Assembly (NCBI GenBank): GCA_036264135.1
Contig: DATARN010000008.1
Span: 1-64,000, forward strand
DNA length: 64,000 bases
Direction of reading: 5' to 3'
Origin: DATARN01 sp036264135
GTDB lineage: Bacteria; Actinomycetota; Acidimicrobiia; Acidimicrobiales; Palsa-688
Below are positions 15,678 to 24,992 of the stretch, one piece after another. Position numbers and translations under genes: made by a program. Position 1 is the first letter of the stretch, and each line of letters begins with the position of its first letter. The notes below the pieces were generated by a model that saw nothing but the letters and a program-made list of their open reading frames with translations, did no database searches and was not told the origin of the DNA.

Positions 15678-16423
15678 ACCCGGCCCTCCAGGGAGGAAAT
15701 CGCGGTACCGGCATGGACCAGGAGAAGGTCGCCCGGGCCCGGCCTGCCGACCAGTGTCGTGTCGATGGTCTCCGCCTTGCCACCCGCCAGGACGACCGCG
15801 GTGTCGTCTTCCAGTACCGAGACCACCTCGACCACCCGCCCCTCGTCGGAGCAGGTGATGCACACTTCGTCGGTGCACGCCGCCGGCTCGGCCAGCAGGC
15901 CGGGATGCTCGAACACCACGTGCACCAGCTCCCAGAGGAGGTGGTACAGCAGCACGTATCCGCCCGAGCTGCCGGCGATGTCGGAGTCGACACCGTCGAC
16001 CCACAACAGGTGGTCTGCGGAGCTGGTGGGCGGGTGGGGGCCGGCGCCGATGCACACGCTGGTCAATCCCCAGGCGTCCGTCCGGCGCAGCAGCGACGCG
16101 ATGGTCTCGTCGGAGGCGGGACCGAGGGCGACCACTATGTCGCCCGGTCGGGCCAGCAGGCGCAACGAGGCGAGCAGGTCGTCGTCGTCAACGAAGATGG
16201 CCGGCAGGGCCCGTTTTCCCATGATCACCGGATGGACGAACTCCACCGCCACATGGCGGCCGTGGGCCGGCCAGGACGGCGAGACACACCACATGGTGGC
16301 CCCAGCGGCGAAACGCCGGGCCAGCGCCAAGGCGGCGGCCGCCAAGTTGTCCGAGACCGACTCGAGAGCGGAAAAGTCAATTGGCAGCTCCCGCTCTGCG
16401 GACACGACTGGATTGGGGACCAT
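15674..16423 (-). CDS. SIS domain fused to a HypC-like domain
   Basis: 249 aa from ATG 16423 (AGGA ribosome binding site). Residues about 1-170 form a SIS-like domain (PGDIVVALGPASDETIASLL, then WGLTSVCIGAG). Residues about 175-249 are a HypC/HupF fold: EVCITCSDEGRVVEVVSVLE ... GDLLLVHAGTAISSLEGRV. Free HypC begins Met-Cys and uses that N-terminal Cys to hold iron with HypD; here the equivalent Cys is internal. A normal HypC is encoded at 30364-30663, so this fusion is additional. It lies between hypF and the GmhA-like SIS gene. Confidence 0.85.
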   Translation of the reverse strand: MVPNPVVSAERELPIDFSALESVSDNLAAAALALARRFAAGATMWCVSPSWPAHGRHVAVEFVHPVIMGKRALPAIFVDDDDLLASLRLLARPGDIVVALGPASDETIASLLRRTDAWGLTSVCIGAGPHPPTSSADHLLWVDGVDSDIAGSSGGYVLLYHLLWELVHVVFEHPGLLAEPAACTDEVCITCSDEGRVVEVVSVLEDDTAVVLAGGKAETIDTTLVGRPGPGDLLLVHAGTAISSLEGRV

Positions 16424-16458
16424 GGCAAGTCCTTTCGACCCCACGGAACAGGCCTCTG

Positions 16459-18771
16459 TCACTGTACGTCCGGAGGGCCCGCTAGCACCGCCGAAGCCAC
16501 GACTGCCTGGCCGAGGGCCAGGCCACCGTCGTTGGGCGGGACGATGCGGTGGCTCAACACGGTGAAGCCGCGGGCCTCGAGCTCCCGGCGGGCCAGCCGG
16601 AGCAATAACACGTTCTGGAACACCCCTCCCGAGAGGGCGGCCCGCCGGATGCCGCGCCGCTCCCCCGCCGCGGTGGCGAGCCGTCCGACCAGATCGGCCA
16701 CCGCCCGATGGAAACCGGCGGCGACGGCCCCCGCGGGCACGCCGGCCCGCAGGTCGGCGACGATCGCCCGGAGGACGGGAGCGGCCGGGATGACACCGTC
16801 GGCGACCACGAAGGAGTAGGGCCGAGCCTGGTCGAGAAAGCCAGCGGCCATGGTCTCCAGCTCGATGGCCGCCTGGGCCTCGTAGGAGACGCGGTGGCGT
16901 ACCCCCAGCAGGGAGCTGACGGCGTCGAACAGACGGCCCATGCTCGAGGTGGGTACGCACTGGAAGTCCCGCTCCAGCTGGCGGCGCAGGGCCACTCGTT
17001 CGGCGGCGTCGGTCGCCTGCACGGGGGCGAGATCGGGATCCCAGTCGATGCCCGCCGCCCACAGGTGGGCGAGGGCGGCTCGCGACGGGCGCTTGATGGT
17101 GGCGTCGCCGCCGGGCAGGGGAACGTAGCCGAGGTGGGCGACCCGGTCGTACGCCCGGTAGCCGGCGACCAGCACCTCCCCGCCCCAGATGGCGCCGTCG
17201 GGGCCGTATCCGGTGCCGTCGAAGGCGAACCCGATGACCTGCTCATCGGCGGCGACACCGTGTTCGGCCATCACCGCCGCCACATGGGCGTGGTGATGCT
17301 GGACAAGTGACAGCGCGCCGGTGGCGTGGTCCTCCGCCCAGTTTCGGGTGTGGTAGCCGGGATGCAGGTCGGCCGCCAGGTGATCGGGGGCGATCCGGTA
17401 GATGGCCCGGAACTGAGCCGTGGACCGCTCGAATGCGGCCAGCGTGTCGGGGCTGCCCATGTCGCCGATGTGCTGGCTCATCCAGGCGTCGGTGCCCGAC
17501 GCCAGGCAGAAGGTGTTCTTCAGCTCGCCGCCCACCGCGAGCACCGGCGCCACCGGGAACGGCAGCCGCAACGGCAGCGGGGCGTAGCCACGCGAGCGGC
17601 GCACCGGCAACTCGACACCGTCGACCATCTGCACCACCGAGTCGTCGCAGGGCACGTGGATCGGCCGGTCGTGCAGAAGCCAGCAGTCGGCCAGCGCGCC
17701 GAGCCGCCGGCGGGCGTCGTCGTCCTGGTAACAGATCGGTTCGTCGGTGATGTTGCCGCTGGTCATGACGAGGACGTCGGGCACGGGCGGGCCGGCGACG
17801 CCGGGCACGGGGTTGAACAGCAGGAAGTGCAGCGGCGCGTACGGGAGCATGATCCCGATCATGGGATTGCCGGGGGCCACGAGGGGCGACAGCGGCGAGC
17901 CGGGGCGCACGGCAAGAAGCACGATCGGGTGCTGGGGGGACAGCAGCAACGCCGCCTCGTCGTCGTCGATCACCGCCAGGCTGCGGGCCACGTCCAGGTC
18001 GCGGACCATGACGGCGAAGGGCTTGTCGGCCCGGCCCTTGCGCCGCCGCAGCAGGGCGACGGGTTCGTCTCGGCCGGCGTCACAGGCGATATGGAACCCG
18101 CCGAGCCCCTTGACCGCCACGATCTGGCCAGCGTGGAGGGCGTCCTGAGCGCCGGCCACGGCGGCGTCGGTGCCGTCGATGCGGCCCTCGGCCGACTCCA
18201 GCCACAGCCGGGGTCCGCAGTCGGCGCAGGCGAGGGGCTGGGCGTGAAAGCGCCGGTCGGCGGGGTCATGATATTGGGCCGCGCAGGCCGGACAGAGGGT
18301 AAAGGAGGCCATTGTCGTATTGGGCCGGTCGTACGGCAATCGGATAGTGATGGTGAAGCGGGGGCCGCAGTTGGTGCAGGTGATGAAGGGATACCGGAAC
18401 CGTCGGTCCTGGGGATCGAACAACTCCCGGAGGCAGTCGTCGCACAACGCGGCGTCGGGCGCCACGAATGTCCGCACCGCCGTGCCGGTCCGGCTGTCCA
18501 CGATCCGGAAGCCCGCTTCGCCGACCGTCGGAATCGACGTCGCCTGCACCGTGTCGACCCGCGCCAGCGGCGGCGCGTCACGACGGAGCCGTTCGGCGAA
18601 CGCTTCGACCGCCGCCGGCGCCCCCTCCACCTCGACGAAGACACCGTCGGTGTCGTTGCCGACGTGGCCGGCCAGCCCCGACTCGGTGGCCAAGCGGTGA
18701 ACGAACGGCCGGTACCCGACCCCCTGAACGACGCCGCTTACCCGTATCCGGGTGCGCGCCGATGTGGTCAT
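16459..18771 (-). CDS. hypF: Carbamoyltransferase HypF
   Basis: 770 aa, full length. Acylphosphatase domain at 1-90 (RIRVSGVVQGVGYRPFVHRL), two zinc fingers (CDDC ... CTNC and CPAC ... CADC), a YrdC-like domain (VAVKGLGGFHIACDAGRDEP) and a Kae1-like C-terminal domain (VQHHHAHVAAVMAEHG, FDGTGYGPDGAIWGGE). It makes carbamoyl-AMP from carbamoyl phosphate and transfers the group to HypE. ATG 18771 is chosen because the acylphosphatase strand begins right after it. It is followed 35 bp later by the SIS-HypC gene. Confidence 0.97.
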   Translation of the reverse strand: MTTSARTRIRVSGVVQGVGYRPFVHRLATESGLAGHVGNDTDGVFVEVEGAPAAVEAFAERLRRDAPPLARVDTVQATSIPTVGEAGFRIVDSRTGTAVRTFVAPDAALCDDCLRELFDPQDRRFRYPFITCTNCGPRFTITIRLPYDRPNTTMASFTLCPACAAQYHDPADRRFHAQPLACADCGPRLWLESAEGRIDGTDAAVAGAQDALHAGQIVAVKGLGGFHIACDAGRDEPVALLRRRKGRADKPFAVMVRDLDVARSLAVIDDDEAALLLSPQHPIVLLAVRPGSPLSPLVAPGNPMIGIMLPYAPLHFLLFNPVPGVAGPPVPDVLVMTSGNITDEPICYQDDDARRRLGALADCWLLHDRPIHVPCDDSVVQMVDGVELPVRRSRGYAPLPLRLPFPVAPVLAVGGELKNTFCLASGTDAWMSQHIGDMGSPDTLAAFERSTAQFRAIYRIAPDHLAADLHPGYHTRNWAEDHATGALSLVQHHHAHVAAVMAEHGVAADEQVIGFAFDGTGYGPDGAIWGGEVLVAGYRAYDRVAHLGYVPLPGGDATIKRPSRAALAHLWAAGIDWDPDLAPVQATDAAERVALRRQLERDFQCVPTSSMGRLFDAVSSLLGVRHRVSYEAQAAIELETMAAGFLDQARPYSFVVADGVIPAAPVLRAIVADLRAGVPAGAVAAGFHRAVADLVGRLATAAGERRGIRRAALSGGVFQNVLLLRLARRELEARGFTVLSHRIVPPNDGGLALGQAVVASAVLAGPPDVQ

Positions 18772-18806
18772 GGGGGGAAGTCTACGAAGGCGACTCCCGG
18801 AAAAGG

Positions 18807-19820
18807 CTAAACGGTTTCCAGTGCCCGGTCGTAGCGGCCGGTTGCCGCCTCGCTGTTGCACTTGCTGCGCAGCAACAGCACTTCTTGGGCCGGCTCGCGG
18901 TTGGTGGCCTCGCCACTCCAGGTGCGCAGGGCGTCGTCCTGCAGGGCCCGGCCGTAGGAGAAGGTGAGCGTCCAGGGATGGGGTCCCAACTTGACCATGG
19001 CGTCAAGGTGCTCGGTGGCCACCACCGACGACTGGCCGCCGGAAAGGAAGGCGATGCCGGGAACGCTGGGGGGCACGCAGTCGCGCAGGCAGCGGACGGT
19101 CGCCTCGGCCACCTCCTGGACCGATGACCCCGGCCCCTTGGATCCGGAGATCACCATCGACGGCTTCAGGACCATGCCCTGGAGATCGATGCTCGCCTCG
19201 CCGAGGGCGTAGAACACCTCGCGCAACGTCTGGTGGGTCACGGCGTCGCTGCGGGCCAGATCGTGGTCGCCGTCCATCAGCACTTCCGGTTCCACGATAG
19301 GGACCAGGCCGCCCTCTTGGCAAAGGGCGGCGTAGCGGGCCAGCGCCCGGGCGTTGGCCAAGATGGCGTAGCGGGTGGGAGTGGTCGCGCTGATGGTGAT
19401 GACGGCGCGCCACTTGGCGAAGCGGGCGCCGAGCTCGTAGTACTCCGCCACCCGCTCGCGTAGCCCGTCGAGACCCTCGGTGATGGTCTCCCCCGGGTGT
19501 CCCGCGAGGGGCTTGGCGCCGGTGTCCACCTTGATCCCCGGCAGGATCCCCTTGCCGGCCAGAACCTCCGGAAACGGGGTCCCCTCGGCGGTGGCCTGGC
19601 GGATCGTCTCGTCGTAGAGAATTACGCCGCTGATGTAGTTCTCGAGCCCGGGGGCGGTGAGCAACGTCTCGCGGTACTGGCGACGGAGCTCTTCCGTTGA
19701 CGGGATTCCCAGCGCCGCGAAGCGCTTGGTGATGGTCCCCGAGCTTTCGTCTGCGGCCAGGATGCCCTTGCCCGGCGCCACCATGGCGGCGGCGTTGGCA
19801 TGCAACGTTTCGTTCGTCAT
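18807..19820 (-). CDS. Class I fructose-bisphosphate aldolase
   Basis: 337 aa, typical of class I (Schiff-base) aldolase. Signatures: GKGILAADESSGTITKRFAA at the N-terminus, YYELGARFAKWRAV, IVEPEVLMDGDHDL, and the active-site Lys in MVLKPSMVISGS (about residue 220). It cleaves or forms fructose 1,6-bisphosphate (and possibly sedoheptulose 1,7-bisphosphate) in glycolysis, gluconeogenesis and the Calvin cycle. It lies between hypF and phosphoribulokinase, all leftward, which argues for a Calvin-cycle role. Confidence 0.95.
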   Translation of the reverse strand: MTNETLHANAAAMVAPGKGILAADESSGTITKRFAALGIPSTEELRRQYRETLLTAPGLENYISGVILYDETIRQATAEGTPFPEVLAGKGILPGIKVDTGAKPLAGHPGETITEGLDGLRERVAEYYELGARFAKWRAVITISATTPTRYAILANARALARYAALCQEGGLVPIVEPEVLMDGDHDLARSDAVTHQTLREVFYALGEASIDLQGMVLKPSMVISGSKGPGSSVQEVAEATVRCLRDCVPPSVPGIAFLSGGQSSVVATEHLDAMVKLGPHPWTLTFSYGRALQDDALRTWSGEATNREPAQEVLLLRSKCNSEAATGRYDRALETV

Positions 19821-19844
19821 CGCGTGATCGTCGCGCGAAATCGC

Positions 19845-20816
19845 TTAGGGGGCAACCTGCAGATCGCGGCCCTGCGAGCGCCGCGCCAGCAGCAGGTGAT
19901 AGAGGAAAATGAGCTGCACGACCGCCAGCGGTTCGCTGCGCGCGTCCCCCTCGATAACGCCGAGCGAGGCGGGCAGCTCGTCGCCGATGCCGAGCCCCGC
20001 CCAGATCGCCTCCTCGACCTGCCGGGTCTTCTCCCGGGAGGCGTAGGCGTGGACGTGGAGGGCGTCGACCGGCTTGCCGTCGTCGTCACGAGCCAGCTTG
20101 AGGTGGATGGCCTCGCGGCGGTCGGCGGTGAGCACACCGGACAGATCGGGATGGGGGGCGGTGGGACGCAGGAGGATGGTCGCGCTCAGGAGTTCAGCCT
20201 CGTCTTGCGGGCGCTCCTCGATCGGGCCGAATCGCACGACCACATCGGCCCAGGCGCGCTGCGGGCGGATAAATGCTGCCGACTCCGGCTCGCGACGCTT
20301 CAGGTCCTCCCGAACCTGCTCCTCGGTATAACCCCGGTCCCGTGTGTCCCGCCGAATTTTCCAGCCATAACGGGTTTCCTCCGGCGGGTCGAGGTACACG
20401 CTCAGGTCGAAGCAGGCCCGTGAGAGCCGGCTGTAGAGCGGCAGTAGCCCTTCGACGATGACAAAGTCTCGCGGCTCGAACAGCACCGGGCGGTCCAGCG
20501 TGCCGGTGAGGTGGTTGTACACCGGCTTCAAGATGGGCTCGCCCATGGCCAACAGCTGGAGGTGCTGCTCCATCACCTCCATGTAATTGCACGCCGGGTT
20601 GAGCGGGGTGAACGGCAGACCCCTGCGTTCGTGGCGATCGTAGCGGTGATAGTCGTCGACGCAAATCGAGCTGATCCGGTCCGTCCCTATGGCCGCCAAC
20701 AGGCCGCGGGTGAGCGTCGTCTTCCCGGCTGCGCTGTCGCCCGCGATGGCGATCATGACCGGCCGGTGGGCACTCGGTGGTCCCGCTCGCCGCATCACGA
20801 CCCGTTTGTGAGTCAC
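19845..20816 (-). CDS. prkB: Phosphoribulokinase
   Basis: 323 aa. P-loop IAGDSAAGKTTLTRGLLAAI, then DDYHRYDRHERRGLPFTPLN (active-site Asp and ribulose-phosphate contacts), VIVEGLLPLY and YLDPPEETRYGWKIRRDTRD, all characteristic of PRK rather than uridine kinase. It phosphorylates ribulose 5-phosphate to the RuBisCO substrate. The GTG at 20816 gives the longest form; an ATG at 20795 is an alternative since neither has a strong ribosome binding site. It lies next to aldolase and about 7 kb from cbbLS. Confidence 0.92.
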   Translation of the reverse strand: MTHKRVVMRRAGPPSAHRPVMIAIAGDSAAGKTTLTRGLLAAIGTDRISSICVDDYHRYDRHERRGLPFTPLNPACNYMEVMEQHLQLLAMGEPILKPVYNHLTGTLDRPVLFEPRDFVIVEGLLPLYSRLSRACFDLSVYLDPPEETRYGWKIRRDTRDRGYTEEQVREDLKRREPESAAFIRPQRAWADVVVRFGPIEERPQDEAELLSATILLRPTAPHPDLSGVLTADRREAIHLKLARDDDGKPVDALHVHAYASREKTRQVEEAIWAGLGIGDELPASLGVIEGDARSEPLAVVQLIFLYHLLLARRSQGRDLQVAP

Positions 20817-20925
20817 GGCGCGCTAGAAGCACACGACGGGGTCATGGGCGAACGGTATGGACCGGTCGTTGCGGTGCCATCCCCCTCCGGGGGGAGACGC
20901 CGTGGGAGGACATAGTCTTCATGCC

Positions 20926-21612
20926 GTGACTGACCAGACCCCGGCGGCCGAACCGCGGACCGGACCCATCCGGCTGCTGCTGGTCGACGACCACCGAATG
21001 GTCCTCGACGGGCTCACCGCCATGCTGCGGCCCCACGCCGACGTGGCGACGGTCGTGGCCAGCACCACCGAACCGGCGGAGGCTCGGCGGCTGGCGGTCG
21101 ACGCCCGCCCCGACGTGGCCCTGCTCGACGTGCGCATGCGGGCCGCCAGCGGGCTCGACCTGTGCGAGGAGCTGCTCCGCGTGGCGCCCGGCCTCAAGGT
21201 GGTGCTCCTCACCGTCTACGACGACGAGCAGTACCTGTTCCAGGGGCTTCGAGCCGGGGCGTCGGGGTACCTCACCAAGCAGGTCGTGGCCGAGGAGCTC
21301 GTGACGCACCTGCAGCGGGTGCTGCAGGGCGAAATTGTCATCGACGCGTCGCTGGCCGGACGGGTCGCGCTGTCGGCCGCCCGCCTGCACCGCGGCGAGT
21401 TCTGGCCGGGCGCTCATCTCGGGCTGTCGCAGCGGGAGAGCGAGGTCCTGGAACTGATGGTCCACGGCAACTCCAACCGGGCCATCGCCCACCGCCTGGT
21501 GCTCGGCGAGGAGACGGTGAAAACCCACGTGCGGTCGATCTTCCGCAAGCTGGACGTGACCGACCGGACCCAGGCGGTCGCCTTCGCCCTCCGTGAGGGC
21601 GTCTTCCTGTGA
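20926..21612 (+). CDS. NarL/LuxR-type response regulator
   Basis: 228 aa. Receiver domain with RLLLVDDHRMVLDGLTAMLR, phospho-acceptor Asp in VALLDVRMR (about residue 66) and the switch Lys in YLTKQVV. The LuxR HTH at 165-225 is LSQRESEVLELMVHGNSNRA ... GEETVKTHVRSIFRKLDVTD. GTG 20926 is preferred: GGGAGGA lies 15 nt upstream and the receiver begins soon after. It overlaps the kinase gene by 4 nt, so this is its cognate regulator. Targets are unknown; the neighbours are hydrogenase and Calvin-cycle genes. Confidence 0.93.
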   Translation: MTDQTPAAEPRTGPIRLLLVDDHRMVLDGLTAMLRPHADVATVVASTTEPAEARRLAVDARPDVALLDVRMRAASGLDLCEELLRVAPGLKVVLLTVYDDEQYLFQGLRAGASGYLTKQVVAEELVTHLQRVLQGEIVIDASLAGRVALSAARLHRGEFWPGAHLGLSQRESEVLELMVHGNSNRAIAHRLVLGEETVKTHVRSIFRKLDVTDRTQAVAFALREGVFL

Positions 21613-22832
21613 CCGCCCCCGAACCGGGCGCCGACGAGCGCGCCTGGTCCGGCCTGCTGCGTCAAATCATCGAGCTGAGCACCGAGGAACGCAATCTGCG
21701 CCAGGTGCTGCGCCGCGTTGCCGATTTCGTCGTGGCCACAACCGGCGCCGACGTGTGCTTCGTCCACGTCGTCGACCGCGAGGCGCGCGAGATCGTGCTG
21801 ATGGGGGCCACTCCCGAGCAGTTCGACCAGCTGAGCGGCACCATCCGCCTCCGCATCGGCGAGGGGGTGGCCGGTTGGGTCGCGCAGTTCGCCAAGCCGG
21901 CGGTGGTCCGGGACAAGTGGAGCGACAAACGCTACGTCTACATCCCCGCCCTGAAAGGCGAGGAGTTCAACTCCATGCTGTCGGTGCCGCTCCTGCGCCC
22001 CGGCGGGGTGGTGGTCGGAGTCCTCAACGTTCACTCCCGCCAGGCCGACTACTTCTCGGCCGCCGACGCCGCCCGGCTGGACGAGGTGGCCAACGTGCTG
22101 GCCGGCATCGTGGAAAACGCCGTGCTGTACGACCGGCTGGCCACGCGGGAGGCGGAACTGGCCCGTTTCGCCGCCCAGACGATCGAGATGCAGGAACTGG
22201 ATCGTCGCCAGATCGCGGCCAACATCCACGACGGGATCAGCCAGCGACTGGTGAGTGCCTGGTATCACCTGCGCGCCGCCCGGTCGCTGGCCGCCGAGGC
22301 AGCGGGCCGGACATTGGCTGCCGATCAGTCGGTGCTCGGCGAGATCGATGCCACCGAGGTCTTGCTGTCCGACGCCTTAGAGGAGGCTCGAAACGCCATC
22401 GTCGGGCTGCGCCCCGCCATTCTCGACGACCTCGGGCTCAACGCCGGCCTCACCAGCCTGGCCACGTCGCTCGGCGGCGACACCGAGATCGAGCTGGATC
22501 TCCAGGCCAGCCAGCTTCCCGCCCACATCGAGACGGCGCTGTATCGGATCTCCCAGGAGGCGTTGCAGAACGTCATGAAGCACGCCGACGCGCAGCATGT
22601 CCGCATCGCCCTGCACCACACCGTGGACGACCGGGTCATCCTCACCATCAGTGATGACGGCATCGGGTTTGACCCGGGGGCCGCCGGCGACTCGATGACC
22701 TACGGCCTGCGAGGCATGCAGGAGCGGGCGGCGTTGATCGGCGCCCAGCTGGAACTGCGCTCCCGGCGGGGCGACGGCTCGACGGTCATCGTGAGCCTTG
22801 GAGGAGGAGGATCTGCACCCCCTCGGGGGTGA
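21609..22832 (+). CDS. GAF-domain sensor histidine kinase (HisKA_3 type)
   Basis: 407 aa. GAF domain at about 30-175 (TTGADVCFVHVVDREAREIV, IRLRIGEGVAGWVAQFAKPA), HisKA_3 with the phospho-His in ANIHDGISQRLVSAWYHLRA, and HATPase_c (YRISQEALQNVMKHADAQHV, ISDDGIGFDPGAA, GLRGMQERAALIGA). No transmembrane segment, so it senses a cytoplasmic ligand or redox state through the GAF domain. Its 3' end overlaps the convergent LysR gene by 47 bp. Confidence 0.94.
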   Translation: MTAPEPGADERAWSGLLRQIIELSTEERNLRQVLRRVADFVVATTGADVCFVHVVDREAREIVLMGATPEQFDQLSGTIRLRIGEGVAGWVAQFAKPAVVRDKWSDKRYVYIPALKGEEFNSMLSVPLLRPGGVVVGVLNVHSRQADYFSAADAARLDEVANVLAGIVENAVLYDRLATREAELARFAAQTIEMQELDRRQIAANIHDGISQRLVSAWYHLRAARSLAAEAAGRTLAADQSVLGEIDATEVLLSDALEEARNAIVGLRPAILDDLGLNAGLTSLATSLGGDTEIELDLQASQLPAHIETALYRISQEALQNVMKHADAQHVRIALHHTVDDRVILTISDDGIGFDPGAAGDSMTYGLRGMQERAALIGAQLELRSRRGDGSTVIVSLGGGGSAPPRG

Positions 22833-23709
22833 GGTCGAAGTGGTCCGGCACCCCGGTGATCGACCGGACCAGCAGCAGGGCAGTGGGGGTCAGGTCGCCC
22901 GACGCGTGGGCCACCAGATGCCAGGGCCGGTCGAGCGGCGTCCCGGGGCAGGGCCACACCGCCACCGACCCGCTGATGATGCGGTCGGCCACGGCGTCCA
23001 GGGAGATGAGGGCGATGCCGAGGCCGGCGACGACCGCCTGCTCGACGGCGCCGTTGGACCCAAGCAACATGGTCCGAGGCTGGATGCCGAGATCGGCCAG
23101 CAGCGCGTCGGCGGCGTTGCGGGTGCCGGACCCCGCCTCGCGCATCAGCCACGTCTGATGGGCCAGGGCGGCGACGGGGACGGGACCATCGGCGCGGGGC
23201 GGCCCGACGAGGACCAGTTGGTTGGGCGCGGTGGCCAGCACGACGACCGGGGCCGCGGCCGGCGGTCGGCCGGCGATCACCAGATCGGCGCTGTGGTCGC
23301 GCAGCGCTTCCCAGACCAGGCTGCGGTTGCCGACCTGCACCGCCACGTCGGCGCTCGGGTGCTGTTGGCGGAACACCGCCAGCAGCGGCGGCAGCAGCCG
23401 CTCCGCCGCCGTCGTGACCGTCACCAGCTGGACGATTCCCTGGTCGGGCGCCTCGAGGCTACGGGCGCTACGAACGGCCAGGTCCAGCAGGCCCAGGCTC
23501 TGGCGGACCTGGTCGGCGAAGGCGGCGCCGGCCGGGGTGACGCGTAGGCCCCGCCCCTGGCGGACGACGAGGGAGATGCCCAATTCGCGTTCAAGGCTCG
23601 AGACCGCCGCCGACACCGACGGCTGGGAGACCACCAACCGCTCGGCGGCGGAGCGGACCGACGCCGTCTCGGCCACCGCCAGGAAGGTCCGCAACTGGGT
23701 CAGGGTCAC
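22786..23709 (-). CDS. cbbR: LysR-family regulator, CbbR-like
   Basis: 307 aa, GTG start. HTH at 1-60: LTQLRTFLAVAETASVRSAA, ERLVVSQPSVSAAVSSLERE. The effector domain has the two-lobed LysR fold (QLVTVTTAAERLLPPLLAVF; GSNGAVEQAVVAGLGIALIS). CbbR proteins control cbb operons in response to RuBP or NADPH; length, the TAAERLLPP segment and proximity to prk and cbbLSX support this, but it is not adjacent and divergent to cbbL as usual. The symbol is therefore tentative. Confidence 0.8.
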   Translation of the reverse strand: MTLTQLRTFLAVAETASVRSAAERLVVSQPSVSAAVSSLERELGISLVVRQGRGLRVTPAGAAFADQVRQSLGLLDLAVRSARSLEAPDQGIVQLVTVTTAAERLLPPLLAVFRQQHPSADVAVQVGNRSLVWEALRDHSADLVIAGRPPAAAPVVVLATAPNQLVLVGPPRADGPVPVAALAHQTWLMREAGSGTRNAADALLADLGIQPRTMLLGSNGAVEQAVVAGLGIALISLDAVADRIISGSVAVWPCPGTPLDRPWHLVAHASGDLTPTALLLVRSITGVPDHFDLTPEGVQILLLQGSR

Positions 23710-23793
23710 CGGCCGAAACCTACCCTCGTTGGCCGGCCGGAGCCCCGAAGGGGTGGTCGGTTACCATGGCCGCGCCTCCCTCATGGACCGGTC

Positions 23794-24945
23794 ATGACCA
23801 CCCCCACCACCACTGATCAGCCCGCCGAGGCGGGACCTGATCTGCTCGACGCGGTGGTCGAGGCCCTGCCCCTCGCGGTGGTCGCGGTCGCCGACGACGG
23901 GCGCATCGCGGCCGTGAACGGCCGCGCCGAGTCGCTGTTCGGCTACCGGCGCGACGACCTGCTCGGCTCGTCCGTCGAGCTGCTCGTGCCGTTCGGCCGG
24001 TTGATCGGTCGTGACGAGGTGCTCAGCGAGTACATCCATGACCGCCACGCCCTGGTCACCGAGTGTGTGGCCCGGCGTAACGACGGGGCCCAGATCTGGG
24101 TCGAGGTGACCCTCAACACCTTGGCCCTCGAGCGCGGGGGCGGATCGCTGCTGACGGTCCGACCGGCCGGCGAACACCAACTCATCAGCGAACGCCTGGC
24201 CATCCTGGAAGCCTTCGTCGAGACCTCTGAGGACGCGGTCTTCAGCCAGGACGTCGACGGCCGGGTCACCGGTTGGAACCGCAGTGCGGAGCGGATCTTC
24301 GGCTATCCGAAGGACGAAATCATCGGTCAGCCGACGATCATGCTGTTCCCCGAACACCTGAAGAGCGAGACCCAGCGGGTATTCGACACGGTGAGCGCAG
24401 GCGACCGGGTGGACCGCTACGAAAGCGAGATCAGGCGCAAAGACGGGATGCCGATCCCGATCTCGCTGTCCCTGTGCCCGCTCTTCCACACGAGCGGGCG
24501 TCTCATGGCGGCGGTGCTCATCGCGCGCGACGTGACCGAGCAACGACTGGCGCAGGCGACACTCGCCGAGATCGAGACGCGTATCCGCGAGGGTGAGGCG
24601 CTGGCCCACGTGGGCAGCTGGCTCTGGGATGTACGCACCGGCACGGTGCAGTGGACCGACGAGCTGCACCGCATCCACGGCGTCGACCCGCTCGATTTCG
24701 AAGGCACGCTCGACGCCCACCTCGAGCGGATCCACCCCGAAGACCAGGCCCGGGTATGGCGAGGGCTGACCGCCGCGGTGGCGTCGGGACGATCCTTCGA
24801 GGACGAGTACCGCATCGTCCGGTCGAGCGGCGAGTTGCGCTGGGTCTTCGCCCGGGCGGAACCGACCGTCGGGTCGGCCGGCGACGTGGTCGGCCTGCGG
24901 GGCATCAGCCAGGACGTGACCGAGCGCCGCCGGGCGCAACGCTAG
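23794..24945 (+). CDS. Triple-PAS protein lacking an output domain
   Basis: 383 aa with three PAS domains: about 20-125 (VVAVADDGRIAAVNGRAESL), 145-260 (SEDAVFSQDVDGRVTGWNRS ... IARDVTEQR) and 270-383 (VGSWLWDVRTGTVQWTDELH ... RGISQDVTERRRAQR). The last residues are the linker that normally leads into a histidine kinase or GGDEF domain, but the gene stops there. It is either a stand-alone sensory adaptor or a kinase truncated by a stop. No membrane segments. Confidence 0.85.
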   Translation: MTTPTTTDQPAEAGPDLLDAVVEALPLAVVAVADDGRIAAVNGRAESLFGYRRDDLLGSSVELLVPFGRLIGRDEVLSEYIHDRHALVTECVARRNDGAQIWVEVTLNTLALERGGGSLLTVRPAGEHQLISERLAILEAFVETSEDAVFSQDVDGRVTGWNRSAERIFGYPKDEIIGQPTIMLFPEHLKSETQRVFDTVSAGDRVDRYESEIRRKDGMPIPISLSLCPLFHTSGRLMAAVLIARDVTEQRLAQATLAEIETRIREGEALAHVGSWLWDVRTGTVQWTDELHRIHGVDPLDFEGTLDAHLERIHPEDQARVWRGLTAAVASGRSFEDEYRIVRSSGELRWVFARAEPTVGSAGDVVGLRGISQDVTERRRAQR

Positions 24946-24992
24946 CCGTTGACCAGGTCTCGTACGCGGGTCACTTGATCCCCTCTCGGGAC

